From Phycisphaerales bacterium (GTDB lineage Bacteria > Planctomycetota > Phycisphaerae > Phycisphaerales > UBA1924): a DNA stretch of 45,650 nt. The notes under the pieces are model-generated. The model ran no database searches. It saw only the letters and a list, made by a program, of their open reading frames with translations, and was not told where the DNA came from. Positions 16,331 to 24,747 of the stretch are shown piece after piece (position 1 is the stretch's first letter; every line of letters starts with the position of its first letter). The position numbers and the translations under genes were made by a program. The stretch lies in assembly GCA_017640485.1 (NCBI GenBank), contig JAEPQP010000007.1:1-45650 (forward strand), read 5' to 3'.

Positions 16331-18151
16331 TCACGGCTCGGTCCCGTTCCACGCCGTGGTGTCGATGACAAATCGTCCTGGTTCTTCTTGCCAAGGCATC
16401 ATGCGTCTGGGCCAACTGCTTCTGGAACTCGCATCCTCACGCGTGAGTCCAAGAATCAGAAACCCGTCCTCGTTGATGGCGCGGGGGGGGATATCGAGCT
16501 CGATGATCCATCGATCGCCATCTTCAACAAACGAGTAGGTCGGGTCGGGATTCAGATCCGCATCGCTGCGCATCTCGACAAGCCCGAGCGAACGCGAGAT
16601 CGACCACGCGATCCGCGTCGCGTTCATCGGACCAATCCAGATCCCGATCGAAGTCTCTTCGGCAGAAGCTGAATCATCGACCGCGCATTCCAGATACAGA
16701 CGCCAACCCACCCGATGATCCGGTTCATCGAGCGGCGCGATCCTGTGTACCATTCCCGCGACGCGCTGTGGATCTGGGGGGAGTGCTCCCAGCGCGGATC
16801 GTCGGGTTGAGAATGCTTGGAGCGTCCAATCAGTCAGCAAAGGCCCGACAAGGACCCCGGGAGGTTCCGCTTGCGGGATACTGCCAAGTGCTTTGATGAT
16901 CGATCGGTCGCGACCGATCTGCACAGTCAACGCACGCGGCTCATCAGATTGAGTCTTCGGAGAAAAGACCCCCGATGGCGTCGGGAGCATCCGCTCGGTC
17001 AACACACCCGGCTCGAGCATCTCGACCACCGGTGCGATCCCCTCGCTCTGGATCCGAGCAAGGTTGGCTTGAGAATCAGTGAGCGTGTCACGCAATCCGA
17101 GCATCCCGACAGTCGGCGTGAGCGTCACAGGGTACCGGGTCGGGTGTCCAGCGTCATCAACCACCCAGCTCATGCTCTGAGGCTGCGCATCAAGCCAAGC
17201 ATCGATCCGCTCAACACGGAGCTCGTCATTGACAAACGGCGAGAGCAGATCATGCGCCAGCGCACTGAGCTGAGCCGTGTCATCGAGCCAGAGCGGGACG
17301 ATCACGCCGTCGTGGGTCGTTGCGGTTTGTGCGAGTCTGGATTTGAGTCGCATCGCGACTTGGGGATCAATGAGCCAGATTCTGCCGAGGATAATCTGCC
17401 AACGAGCTGCGAAGTGGTCCGCGATCTCGTCGAGGACCGCGGAGGACTTGGTTTGGACGAGATCGGTATGGATCGCAATCAACTCTCGATCAGTCTGCGC
17501 CGAGGCGCCCGAATCTCGGTTGCTGGGATCAAAGCCGTCGGTCAGGAGCTGGGCGCGCCAGCGGTTGAAAGGGTCAGCGCGTAGATTGGCGATCGCGGTC
17601 TGGATCAGCGTGGATGCGGATTGATACGGCTCAAGCGCCGGATCCCAAAAGCCGTCATCATCACGCGTGCTGGTTTCCAGGATCACCCGCATCGGATCAG
17701 GGAGCCAGTTGGGTTCGTAGCGGACCTCCTCAATCCAGATCCCCTGACCCACGGCATCGATCGGGAGATCAATGATGGCAATCCAGGTCCCCGACTCCTT
17801 CGGCGTGGATCGGGTGTATTTATCAGCGCCGATGACATTCCAGACGGGGGTTGATCGTGTCCAGCCAGTTGAGTTTCTGGATCCTCGAGACCACACAAAG
17901 TACGCGCGAGCCGGGACTCTCCGCCCGTCATCCAGACGGACTTTGATCCCGGATTTGAGCTTGCCTGGGTCCTCGACACTCACCGGCAGGATCAATGGGT
18001 GCGTCACAATCGCATCCACCCGGTCCGTCTGAGGCTTGATATTTTGGGCTTTGGTAAGCCCATTGAAACACACGCAAGCCATCAACACAGTGAGTACTGA
18101 CCCTCTGAATGGCCGAAAAAAACACGCAAAACGGGGGAGAGAGTGGGTCAT
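16331..18151 (-). CDS. large exported protein, unknown function
   Basis: The 606-aa protein has an N-terminal signal (residues ~18-36, cleaving near TKAQ) and no other membrane segment, so it is probably periplasmic. I do not recognise the bulk of it. The last ~150 residues read like a CBM9/DOMON-type beta-sandwich (WRLYLECAVDD, then DGDRWIIELDIPPRAI, then GFLILGLTRED), a fold often used for carbohydrate or ligand binding. A run of eight G on the plus strand (16483-16490) codes Pro-Pro within it. The start has no SD but TATTTT lies 6 nt upstream, consistent with a leaderless message. It is convergent with the BatA-like gene. Confidence 0.7.
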   Translation of the reverse strand: MTHSLPRFACFFRPFRGSVLTVLMACVCFNGLTKAQNIKPQTDRVDAIVTHPLILPVSVEDPGKLKSGIKVRLDDGRRVPARAYFVWSRGSRNSTGWTRSTPVWNVIGADKYTRSTPKESGTWIAIIDLPIDAVGQGIWIEEVRYEPNWLPDPMRVILETSTRDDDGFWDPALEPYQSASTLIQTAIANLRADPFNRWRAQLLTDGFDPSNRDSGASAQTDRELIAIHTDLVQTKSSAVLDEIADHFAARWQIILGRIWLIDPQVAMRLKSRLAQTATTHDGVIVPLWLDDTAQLSALAHDLLSPFVNDELRVERIDAWLDAQPQSMSWVVDDAGHPTRYPVTLTPTVGMLGLRDTLTDSQANLARIQSEGIAPVVEMLEPGVLTERMLPTPSGVFSPKTQSDEPRALTVQIGRDRSIIKALGSIPQAEPPGVLVGPLLTDWTLQAFSTRRSALGALPPDPQRVAGMVHRIAPLDEPDHRVGWRLYLECAVDDSASAEETSIGIWIGPMNATRIAWSISRSLGLVEMRSDADLNPDPTYSFVEDGDRWIIELDIPPRAINEDGFLILGLTREDASSRSSWPRRMMPWQEEPGRFVIDTTAWNGTEP

Positions 18152-18213
18152 TGAATAAAAATACGCTCAAAGTGGGGTTTGGTGTTGCAACCGGAACGAT
18201 GATTCTTCACTAT

Positions 18214-18231
18214 AGTAAGTGTACGCTTACT
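18214..18231. repeat. palindromic site A (operator-like), shared with 21581-21597
   Basis: AGTAAGTGTACGCTTACT matches its own reverse complement at 16 of 18 positions and centres on GTAC. It lies 98 nt upstream of the glycine-zipper lipoprotein start in a 177-nt divergent intergenic region. A TATAGT hexamer (18211-18216) overlaps its left edge. The same site occurs at 21581-21597 on the other strand with 15 of 17 identical bases. The form suits a dimeric repressor such as a TetR-type protein. No such regulator is encoded in the window. Confidence 0.6.
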
Positions 18232-18328
18232 TGTGGATCGGGAAATTCGAATGTTCCGAATCCGAATCATGTCAGCGTCCACGCTTTGTTGCGGTATCGC
18301 AATGTGTCCACGACCAGAGGAGTCCATC

Positions 18329-18748
18329 ATGACCGATAGAGCACCACATCGCAGTTCATCACTCTCCACCATCTTCGGCCAGAAGTCCGGCAAGGCCTTC
18401 CTGACCGGAGCACTGCTGCTCGGAGCAACCACGCTCGGCGGGTGTGACAACGCGGGTCAGGGCTTATTCTCGGGTGCTGCTCTGGGAGCACTGACCGGTC
18501 TGGCGCTCGGATCCCTCGACGGCAACGCCGGCGAAGGCGCCGTCGCAGGCACCATCATCGGAGCTGCAGGCGGAGCGATTCTCGGAGACATCAACGAACG
18601 CGAGCGTGAGAACTCGCGTTACCACGGCTCGGATCATCGCTATGACGACCGATACGACTACCGCTACGACTCGCGATACAACCGCAGATCCCACTCCCGG
18701 CATGGATACCACCGCACCGAGTGGTGGGAAGAGGAATGGTGCGACTGA
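18329..18748 (+). CDS. glycine-zipper lipoprotein
   Basis: The 139-aa lipoprotein has a long N-region and the lipobox LGGC (Cys39). It then has a glycine-zipper segment of about 50 residues (GAALGALTGLALGS, then GTIIGAAGGAILG) like those in the OmpA-associated and YMGG-type outer-membrane lipoproteins. The last ~45 residues are a highly charged tail of repeating Tyr-Asp/Arg/His units (YDDRYDYRYDSRY) ending WWEEEWCD, of unknown role. GAGG at 18317-18320, 8 nt upstream, fixes the start. Expression may be controlled by the palindrome at 18214. It probably sits in the outer membrane, possibly as part of the envelope stress response. Confidence 0.78.
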   Translation: MTDRAPHRSSSLSTIFGQKSGKAFLTGALLLGATTLGGCDNAGQGLFSGAALGALTGLALGSLDGNAGEGAVAGTIIGAAGGAILGDINERERENSRYHGSDHRYDDRYDYRYDSRYNRRSHSRHGYHRTEWWEEEWCD

Positions 18749-18828
18749 TTCGCAGAGTTTGCCCCAAAACCACCCGCTGAACCACACCATCTTGCGTATC
18801 ATGCTCGGCTAACCGAAGGGCTCTATCC

Positions 18829-20640
18829 GTGCATATACGCAACTTTTCCATCATCGCTCACATCGACCACGGCAAGTCCACACTCGCCGACCGTTTGCTC
18901 CAAGCGACCAACGCGGTCTCCGATCGCGAAGCCAAAGCGCAGCACCTCGATTCGATGGATCTCGAACGCGAACGCGGGATCACGATCAAAGCATCCGCCG
19001 TGACAGTCACGCACAAGCACAACGGCGAAGACTACATGCTAAACTTTATCGATACCCCGGGTCATGTGGACTTCGGGTACGAGGTCTCCCGCGCCCTCAA
19101 AGCGTGTGAAGGCGCTCTGCTGATCGTCGATGCATCCCAAGGCGTCGAGGCGCAGACCGTGGTCAATACCTACCTCGCCGTCGAGCAGGATCTGGAACTG
19201 GTCCCGGTGCTCAACAAGATCGACCTCCCCGGCGCTCGTCCGGATGAGATCGCCGACGAAGTCGAGCAGGTGCTCGGGATCGACGCGATGGACTGCATCC
19301 CGGTCTCTGCAAAGACGGGTGAGGGGATTCCCCAACTCCTTGACGCGATCTGCGAACGATTCCCCGCTCCAGCGCCGTCCAAGATCAAGCAGACCCGCGC
19401 GCTGATCTTCGATGCCGTGTACGACGACTACCGAGGCGTCATCGTCTACTGCAGAGTCTTCGACGGCAAGCTCACTGTCGGCGACAAGATCCTGATGATG
19501 GGTCTCGAACGCACCTTCACGATTACCGAGCTTGGGAAGTACAATCCGAAACCTGAGAAATACAAGTCCATTGGAGCCGGGGAAACCTGCTACCTCGTCG
19601 CCGCGATCAAAACGCTCGGCGATGTGCGGGTCGGGGACACGATCACGATCGACCACGACCGCGCCGAGGAGCCGCTCGATGGGTACGAGCCCCCGGCACA
19701 GATGGTGTTCTGCGACTTCTACCCCTCGACCACTGAGAAGAAAGGCAACGACTTCGAGGAACTCCGCGAGGGGATGGAAAAGCTTGCTCTGAACGACTCG
19801 TCATTCTCGTACCAAGCCGTGCATAGTGAAGCGCTCGGATTCGGATTCCGTTGCGGATTCCTTGGACTGCTCCACATGGACATCATCCAAGAGCGTCTCG
19901 AACGCGAAGCAGGGGTCGAGGTCGTTCAAACAGCGCCGACCGTGTCCTACAAGATCAAAATGCGAGGCAAGGGCAACGAGATCTTCGAGAAAGAGATCCA
20001 CAACCCTGCGGATCTCCCGGATTCTGGATTGATTACCGAGTTCAGCGAGCCGATCTGTAAGGTCGAGATCATGACCCCCGAAAAATACATCGGGGAGACG
20101 ATGAAGCTCTGTCTGGATCGGCGCGGAATCTTCAAGAACCAGACCTTCGTCAGTCACGGCCGCGACATGCTGACCTTCGAGATCCCGCTCGCGGAAATCA
20201 TCTTCGATTTCTACGACAAGCTCAAGGGGATCAGCCAGGGATACGCGACGATGGACTACGAGGTCATCCGCTACGACAAGAACGAACTCGTCAAAGTCTC
20301 CATCCTCATCAACGGCGACCCGGTCGAAGCACTCTCACTCATCTGCCACCGCGACCGCTCCGTCGCACGCGGCAAGCTCTTGCTGAGCAAGCTCAAGAAG
20401 CAAATCGATCGTCACCAGTTCGAGATCCCACTCCAAGCCGCGATCGGGGGCAAGATCATCGCACGCGAAACCATCAAGGGTTTCCGCAAGGATGTCACAG
20501 CGAAATGCTACGGCGGCGATGTGAGCCGAAAGCGCAAACTCCTCGAAGCACAACGCAAGGGCAAGAGCAAGATGAAGTCCATCGGCTCGGTCAACATCCC
20601 ACAGAAGGCGTTCATGGCGGTGCTGGATACGGGGGAGTGA
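18829..20640 (+). CDS. lepA: elongation factor 4 (LepA)
   Basis: This 603-aa translational GTPase is LepA/EF4, which acts on stalled or back-translocated ribosomes and during initiation. The G1 loop is AHIDHGKST (10-18), G3 is DTPGHVDF, G4 is NKID, and ERGITIK marks switch I. The LepA-specific C-terminal domain carries KCYGGDVSRKRKLLEAQRKGK and ends GSVNIPQKAFMAVL. The length is standard. The GTG start at 18829 is preceded by AAGGG at 18816-18820. It stands as a single gene after the glycine-zipper lipoprotein, 80 nt away, and is convergent with the membrane-protein gene, whose stop is 9 nt beyond. Confidence 0.97.
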   Translation: MHIRNFSIIAHIDHGKSTLADRLLQATNAVSDREAKAQHLDSMDLERERGITIKASAVTVTHKHNGEDYMLNFIDTPGHVDFGYEVSRALKACEGALLIVDASQGVEAQTVVNTYLAVEQDLELVPVLNKIDLPGARPDEIADEVEQVLGIDAMDCIPVSAKTGEGIPQLLDAICERFPAPAPSKIKQTRALIFDAVYDDYRGVIVYCRVFDGKLTVGDKILMMGLERTFTITELGKYNPKPEKYKSIGAGETCYLVAAIKTLGDVRVGDTITIDHDRAEEPLDGYEPPAQMVFCDFYPSTTEKKGNDFEELREGMEKLALNDSSFSYQAVHSEALGFGFRCGFLGLLHMDIIQERLEREAGVEVVQTAPTVSYKIKMRGKGNEIFEKEIHNPADLPDSGLITEFSEPICKVEIMTPEKYIGETMKLCLDRRGIFKNQTFVSHGRDMLTFEIPLAEIIFDFYDKLKGISQGYATMDYEVIRYDKNELVKVSILINGDPVEALSLICHRDRSVARGKLLLSKLKKQIDRHQFEIPLQAAIGGKIIARETIKGFRKDVTAKCYGGDVSRKRKLLEAQRKGKSKMKSIGSVNIPQKAFMAVLDTGE

Positions 20641-20649
20641 TTGTGAAGT

Positions 20650-21468
20650 CTAGGTCAGAACGATCGCAATACAGACAGAACCAATGAACCATATTGGTCC
20701 TTGATTGTCTTTAAGTTTTTGACCAAAGTCATTCCATTGGTATGCGTATTGCCATGCTCTCAATGTATACCGTACAGAAAACACAAGCGATACGACTAAG
20801 AACGCAATTGCAGCAAAGGTGAGTGGAAAGCAAAGGATTGCTGTATTCATCCATGCTTCCTGAAACTGGTTTGGCTGTAATGGCATAGAAGCGAGTACAA
20901 ATGGTCTTACCTGAGAACTCGTTGGAGTGAACTCGATGGCATAGTGGCATAGCCCGAAGCAAATTGTTTTCAGATATGTCAATCCGCACAGTACAAATGT
21001 GATCCTGAAGATCTGGATACTCATAGTCTTGATGCTGATTTTCGAAACAGGTGTTGAGTACAACATCGACCGCAACTTATTGGTGATTCTCACAGAGTAG
21101 ACAATGTAGAAAAACGAGAACAATATTTTGGTCACGGCCGGCAGAAAGATCAGATAAAGATCACCGCGAAAAACCGGATTGTGGGCCGGTATAGAATTCA
21201 ATGCTGTCGTGAACATGACGATTGCGAACAAGAGCAAGACAAGAACTAGGTTGCTGTACGAGTTTTTTGAAACAATCAGTAAGATTGCTGAGAGAATTTT
21301 GTCGAATTTTTTAAGAAGTTCTATGTCTGCTGAATCCAATTTTGAAGTGGGGGGGCCCCGGTCTGAGATCAAGTGTCCAAAGAACATGAATACGGCGACC
21401 ACACAGATCGCGCACAGTATGGACATACTGAGATAATCGCCAATCGAGTTGAACACGATCTGCAACAT
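20650..21468 (-). CDS. multi-pass membrane protein, A+T-rich, unknown function
   Basis: The 272-aa product has about six hydrophobic segments, for instance ILCAICVVAVFMFFGHLI, LVLVLLLFAIVMF, FLPAVTKILFSFFYIVYS and TFAAIAFLVVSLVFSV. I recognise no family. Base composition and codon choice are visibly richer in A and T than in all neighbours, and it uses many codons (ATA, TTA, AGA-type, AAT) the others avoid. That suggests acquisition by transfer or weak expression selection. ATG 21468 is chosen because AGAGG stands 5 nt upstream; longer in-frame extensions reach 21621 but run through a shared operator-like site. It is convergent with lepA. Confidence 0.68.
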   Translation of the reverse strand: MLQIVFNSIGDYLSMSILCAICVVAVFMFFGHLISDRGPPTSKLDSADIELLKKFDKILSAILLIVSKNSYSNLVLVLLLFAIVMFTTALNSIPAHNPVFRGDLYLIFLPAVTKILFSFFYIVYSVRITNKLRSMLYSTPVSKISIKTMSIQIFRITFVLCGLTYLKTICFGLCHYAIEFTPTSSQVRPFVLASMPLQPNQFQEAWMNTAILCFPLTFAAIAFLVVSLVFSVRYTLRAWQYAYQWNDFGQKLKDNQGPIWFIGSVCIAIVLT

Positions 21469-21580
21469 GAGTACCTCTGCATGCATCTTGCGGAGAGAGC
21501 AGTGCCATCTGATATTCGCATAGATTTCTCTTGCGGGTTCTAGATACTTTGAGAAAATAGGCAAGAAAATAGTGCAAACT

Positions 21581-21597
21581 GTAAGCTTGCACTTACT
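21581..21597. repeat. palindromic site B (operator-like), shared with 18214-18231
   Basis: On the minus strand this reads AGTAAGTGCAAGCTTAC, which is identical to site A at 15 of 17 positions. It lies about 113 nt upstream of the chosen start of the A+T-rich membrane gene. It is flanked by AGTGCAA (21571-21577), which pairs with TTGCACT (21587-21593), so a hairpin could also form. The spacing from its gene is similar to that of site A from the lipoprotein (about 100 nt). Confidence 0.6.
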
Positions 21598-21834
21598 AGT
21601 TGGTTTATTCGTGACGACCATCCGATTGTCATATTGGGCGCAGTCGGGATCAGGTGCGCTGAGTTGACGAAGACCTCACTGCGCAGAACACAGCGAGTAT
21701 TGACTCAATTCTGCGATTCAACACAACATCCAGTACAATGCGATCAACGCTCCGGTATGTCCGGAGGATATTCATAGTTGCTGATGCGTTCAGTGATCGC
21801 TGAGCCGTTGGTGGACTCCAAGAGGGGTGTATTC

Positions 21835-22218
21835 ATGTTTATGATTCTGGGATTGATTGTCGGCAGCGCCGTGAGCGGGCTCATCGTTGGACTCTTTGTG
21901 ATGCTTGCCGGGAAGCTGCTGCTCAAGGAAGCGCCGGAGTTCGGGGACGCGTTCAAAGCATGTTTCTTCGCGGCTCTGGTCGGAGCAATCGTCCAGTTCG
22001 GGCTGGAGATGGCGCTCGCGGATTCTTCTGTACTGCTGCTGGTCGGGATCTCGCTCCTCGCGAGCTATGTGATCTATGTGATCCTGTTCCAGACCATCAT
22101 CGGATACACGATGGGACAAGCCGCTGCGGTCGCCGCAGTAGCTCTTGGGGTGATGTTTGTCATTATGCTGGGGGTCGGAATCGTGATCGGAATACTCGCT
22201 GCAGCCGCGGGGGCTTGA
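21835..22218 (+). CDS. small four-helix membrane protein, unknown function
   Basis: The 127-aa product is almost entirely hydrophobic with four predicted membrane helices: residues 3-27 (LGLIVGSAVSGLIVGLF), ~40-60, ~65-85 and ~97-125. The only polar parts are short connecting loops such as KEAPEFGDAFKA. I recognise no family. AGAGGG at 21821-21826, 8 nt before ATG 21835, decides the start over an in-frame ATG at 21781. A second ATG lies two codons on. The base composition matches the surrounding genome, unlike the preceding gene. It stands alone, with 213 nt upstream and 148 nt downstream holding nothing I recognise. Confidence 0.7.
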   Translation: MFMILGLIVGSAVSGLIVGLFVMLAGKLLLKEAPEFGDAFKACFFAALVGAIVQFGLEMALADSSVLLLVGISLLASYVIYVILFQTIIGYTMGQAAAVAAVALGVMFVIMLGVGIVIGILAAAAGA

Positions 22219-22366
22219 TACGGGAACAGCTGTTCTGTTTTTGCAAATACACTCCTGTGGTCTGCACATGCGTATCAGTTCACTCGTTCACGACATACTG
22301 TTCACATCGCGCATCGAATAGTGACCGGTCCCATGCGACACGCTAAAAACCACGATACACTTGGGT

Positions 22367-23047
22367 ATGGCGTACGAACCACGAATGTCGGAATACCCGC
22401 TCTTTATCAGCTACCCACGCAGCGGCTCGCACTGGATGAACTGCTTGATGGAGCTGTACTTTGATCGCCCGCGCCTGCGTGAGGAGCGGGTCACGCTGAT
22501 GCCCGCAGATCGGACGGACTGGATGTGGTTCCACGATCACGATCTGGATCTGGACATCGAGCACAACAATGTGCTGTACCTGTACCGCGATCCCGTGGAT
22601 GTGATCTACTCGCTGCTCATGGCCGAGCAAGGCAAGATCAAGAAGAAGGGGATCCAGCAGATCCCGGAACTCGCTCAAGGGATGGCGGATCATTTCCGTC
22701 GATACCTCGGTCCGGACGGCATGGCGAAAGCCGTGATCCGCTACGAACTCTGCAAAGCGGATCTCCCGAGCCAGTTCAAGATCATCACCGAGTTCTACGG
22801 CCAATCGTTCGACCAGTCCCGCTTGGACTGGGCCGCGGATCAGGTCTCGAAGGACAAACTGGTCAAGGAAGCATCGCTCCGCAAGAAGAAGCCCGATCAG
22901 TACATGAACGACAAGATGCTCAGCGAGAAGTACAGCAAGAACCGCAAGCAGTTCCGCATCGATCACGGCGATCAGATCACGAGCATCGCGATCCCGACCG
23001 AACTCGAATCCTACTTCGCACCAATCTCGACCGGTCAGCCGGTCTAA
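22367..23047 (+). CDS. sulfotransferase-like protein
   Basis: This 226-aa protein has the two PAPS-binding signatures of the sulfotransferase superfamily. The 5'-phosphosulfate loop is ISYPRSGSHW (14-23) and the 3'-phosphate region is YLYRDPVDVIYS (71-82). It would transfer sulfate from PAPS to an alcohol or amine. The C-terminal part, with KDKLVKEASLRKKKP, resembles the usual acceptor-side helices. The length is short for the family (250-300 aa). ATG 22367 lacks an SD, and TACACT (22356-22361) is 5 nt upstream, which fits a leaderless message. The acceptor is unknown; marine planctomycetes handle many sulfated polysaccharides. It is convergent with the nitroreductase gene. Confidence 0.8.
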   Translation: MAYEPRMSEYPLFISYPRSGSHWMNCLMELYFDRPRLREERVTLMPADRTDWMWFHDHDLDLDIEHNNVLYLYRDPVDVIYSLLMAEQGKIKKKGIQQIPELAQGMADHFRRYLGPDGMAKAVIRYELCKADLPSQFKIITEFYGQSFDQSRLDWAADQVSKDKLVKEASLRKKKPDQYMNDKMLSEKYSKNRKQFRIDHGDQITSIAIPTELESYFAPISTGQPV

Positions 23048-23058
23048 CCCAGACTGCT

Positions 23059-23826
23059 TTAATCGAGACTCGCGCCTTTGGAGCGGTAGAACGCCGCGAG
23101 CCCGACGCGCGTCGCGTAGCTGAACTTCTTGCAGATCGCTTCGGACCATGTGCTCGGCTTGGCACCTCGATCGGTCAGGTACTGTTTGTAGACCTCGTCG
23201 TACTGCTTGATCGCGGACATGGTGACTTCGTCGCTCGGGTATGCGTTCTCAAAGAGCATCGCGTCGGGTTCGAGCCGGGGACGATGAGAAGGCGATTCGT
23301 CAGGGACTCCGGCGCAGAGCCCGTAGAGCGGGAGGACTCCGGTCGGGAGATTCAGGATCTCATTGACTTGCGGGAGATCGTTGCGGATCCCTCCGATGTA
23401 GCAGGTGCCGTACCCGAGCGACTCAAGCGCGAGCGTGAAGTTTTGCGCGAAGAGCGATGCATCGACCGTCCCGACCACGAACGCTTCCAGACCGGTCGAG
23501 TACGACTCCCCGGCTGCTTCGACGATCAGCATGTGCTTGCGGAGATCGGCACAGATCACAAAGAACGCGCCGCAGTCGTGGACCATCTGCTGAGGTCCAG
23601 CGAGATCCGCGATCGCTTGCCGATTGGCGCTGTCGGTCACATGGATGATGCAGTAGGGCTGGACGGCGGAACTGGTCGCGGCGGCTTGTCCCGCTCGCAT
23701 TGCGGTTTGGATGTTATTCTGGGGGATGGTTCCGGGCTTGAACTTGCGGATCGATCGGTGTGCAAGCATGGTTGAAATTGTTGGATTCGTCGATTCGGTC
23801 TGGGAATGGGTCGGATAGTCGGTCAT
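23059..23826 (-). CDS. NfsA/FRP-type nitroreductase family protein
   Basis: The 255-aa flavoprotein belongs to the nitroreductase fold. HRSIRKFKPGTIP (about 25-37) and AATSSAVQPY (50-59) are the FMN-binding N-terminal motifs, and LESLGYGTCYIGGIRND (near 140-156) and LYGLCAGVP (near 170-178) are those of the NfsA/Frp subgroup. Such enzymes use NADPH to reduce quinones, flavins or nitro compounds in two-electron steps. The length agrees with NfsA (~240 aa). ATG 23826 is preceded by TATCCT at 5 nt with no SD, and a TTG two codons upstream is the alternative. It diverges from the 23932 gene. Confidence 0.86.
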   Translation of the reverse strand: MTDYPTHSQTESTNPTISTMLAHRSIRKFKPGTIPQNNIQTAMRAGQAAATSSAVQPYCIIHVTDSANRQAIADLAGPQQMVHDCGAFFVICADLRKHMLIVEAAGESYSTGLEAFVVGTVDASLFAQNFTLALESLGYGTCYIGGIRNDLPQVNEILNLPTGVLPLYGLCAGVPDESPSHRPRLEPDAMLFENAYPSDEVTMSAIKQYDEVYKQYLTDRGAKPSTWSEAICKKFSYATRVGLAAFYRSKGASLD

Positions 23827-23931
23827 ATTCAAGGATAGTTCCCAACTTTGTGACAGGGAATCGTCCGCTGAGCATCGGTGTACAGTGAACCACCAGGCGT
23901 CCGATGCGCCGGGTATGCACAGGAGTCAACT

Positions 23932-24747
23932 ATGAACTGGAATCGAACCGCACGAGGCGCTGCGGATGTGAAGCTGATCATCGCGATCCTCTTTGCTGTT
24001 GGAGGACTGTCGTGGGCCGTCGTGTCCTTTCTATCGAGCGGCAGCAGCGAAAATGACAACGAACCCCGCGTGGTCGCATCCGCGCTCGACGATGAGGGGA
24101 ACGAGGTCGATACCGCTTACACCAAAGCGAGCACTCAGAAGCAGATCGATCGCGTACAAGCAGAGATCGAGTCCGTGATCCGCTCGCAGGCTGTGAATGA
24201 ACTCAACAAGATCGATGCGCCCAAAGGGCTCCCCGACGGCATCAGCGACGCGACCATCAACGCGTTCATCCCGATCCTCAGCGGCGATCAGGATTCGTTC
24301 TTCGACGCGATCCAAGCGATGGGCGGCGAACTTCCAGGCGATCTCGAATCCGAGCACCCGCTTTTCAAGCATCTCGCTGGAGTCTTCAAGCACGCGAAGG
24401 TGGATCTGAACCGGATTACCGTCGAGCGGTTTGTTGAAGAGCCGCGTGGTGGAGGGATGCGGATGCGCCGGGAGGTGACCGCTGAAGAAGCCGAGGATGT
24501 GCTGGGTGGTGAAGAGCAACGCACTCGCATCCAATCGCAGGTGATGGAGATGCACCCCGCATCCATCTTCCCCGATGCACCACCCAAGCAGGACGCGACG
24601 GCCGTGCAGATCAAGATCCCGGTCCAGCCCAAAGGCGAGAAGCATGAATCCGTGTTCGCGTTGATCCTGACCTGGAACAAGGACGCGAAACTCTGGCAAC
24701 CCGCCGCGTACCAGATGATCAACAACCGGCGCATGGAGGACGGATGA
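23932..24747 (+). CDS. membrane-anchored hypothetical protein
   Basis: The 271-aa product has one N-terminal membrane helix (residues ~13-34, VKLIIAILFAVGGLSWAVVSFL) and a large, charged, mostly helical outer region. There is a basic insert EEPRGGGMRMRREV and a C-terminal part with beta-strand character. I recognise no family. AGGAG at 23921-23925 marks ATG 23932. Its last codons carry the SD of the following pseudopilin gene, and TGA overlaps the next ATG, so the two are translationally coupled. It may be a partner of that pseudopilin, but nothing else supports this. Confidence 0.7.
   Translation: MNWNRTARGAADVKLIIAILFAVGGLSWAVVSFLSSGSSENDNEPRVVASALDDEGNEVDTAYTKASTQKQIDRVQAEIESVIRSQAVNELNKIDAPKGLPDGISDATINAFIPILSGDQDSFFDAIQAMGGELPGDLESEHPLFKHLAGVFKHAKVDLNRITVERFVEEPRGGGMRMRREVTAEEAEDVLGGEEQRTRIQSQVMEMHPASIFPDAPPKQDATAVQIKIPVQPKGEKHESVFALILTWNKDAKLWQPAAYQMINNRRMEDG

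Noticed and set aside
22525-23775. 416-codon open frame overlapping the sulfotransferase and nitroreductase genes
   Set aside because: Arg/Asp/Pro-rich translation without domain motifs; both overlapped genes have clear family signatures, so this is a high-GC shadow frame.
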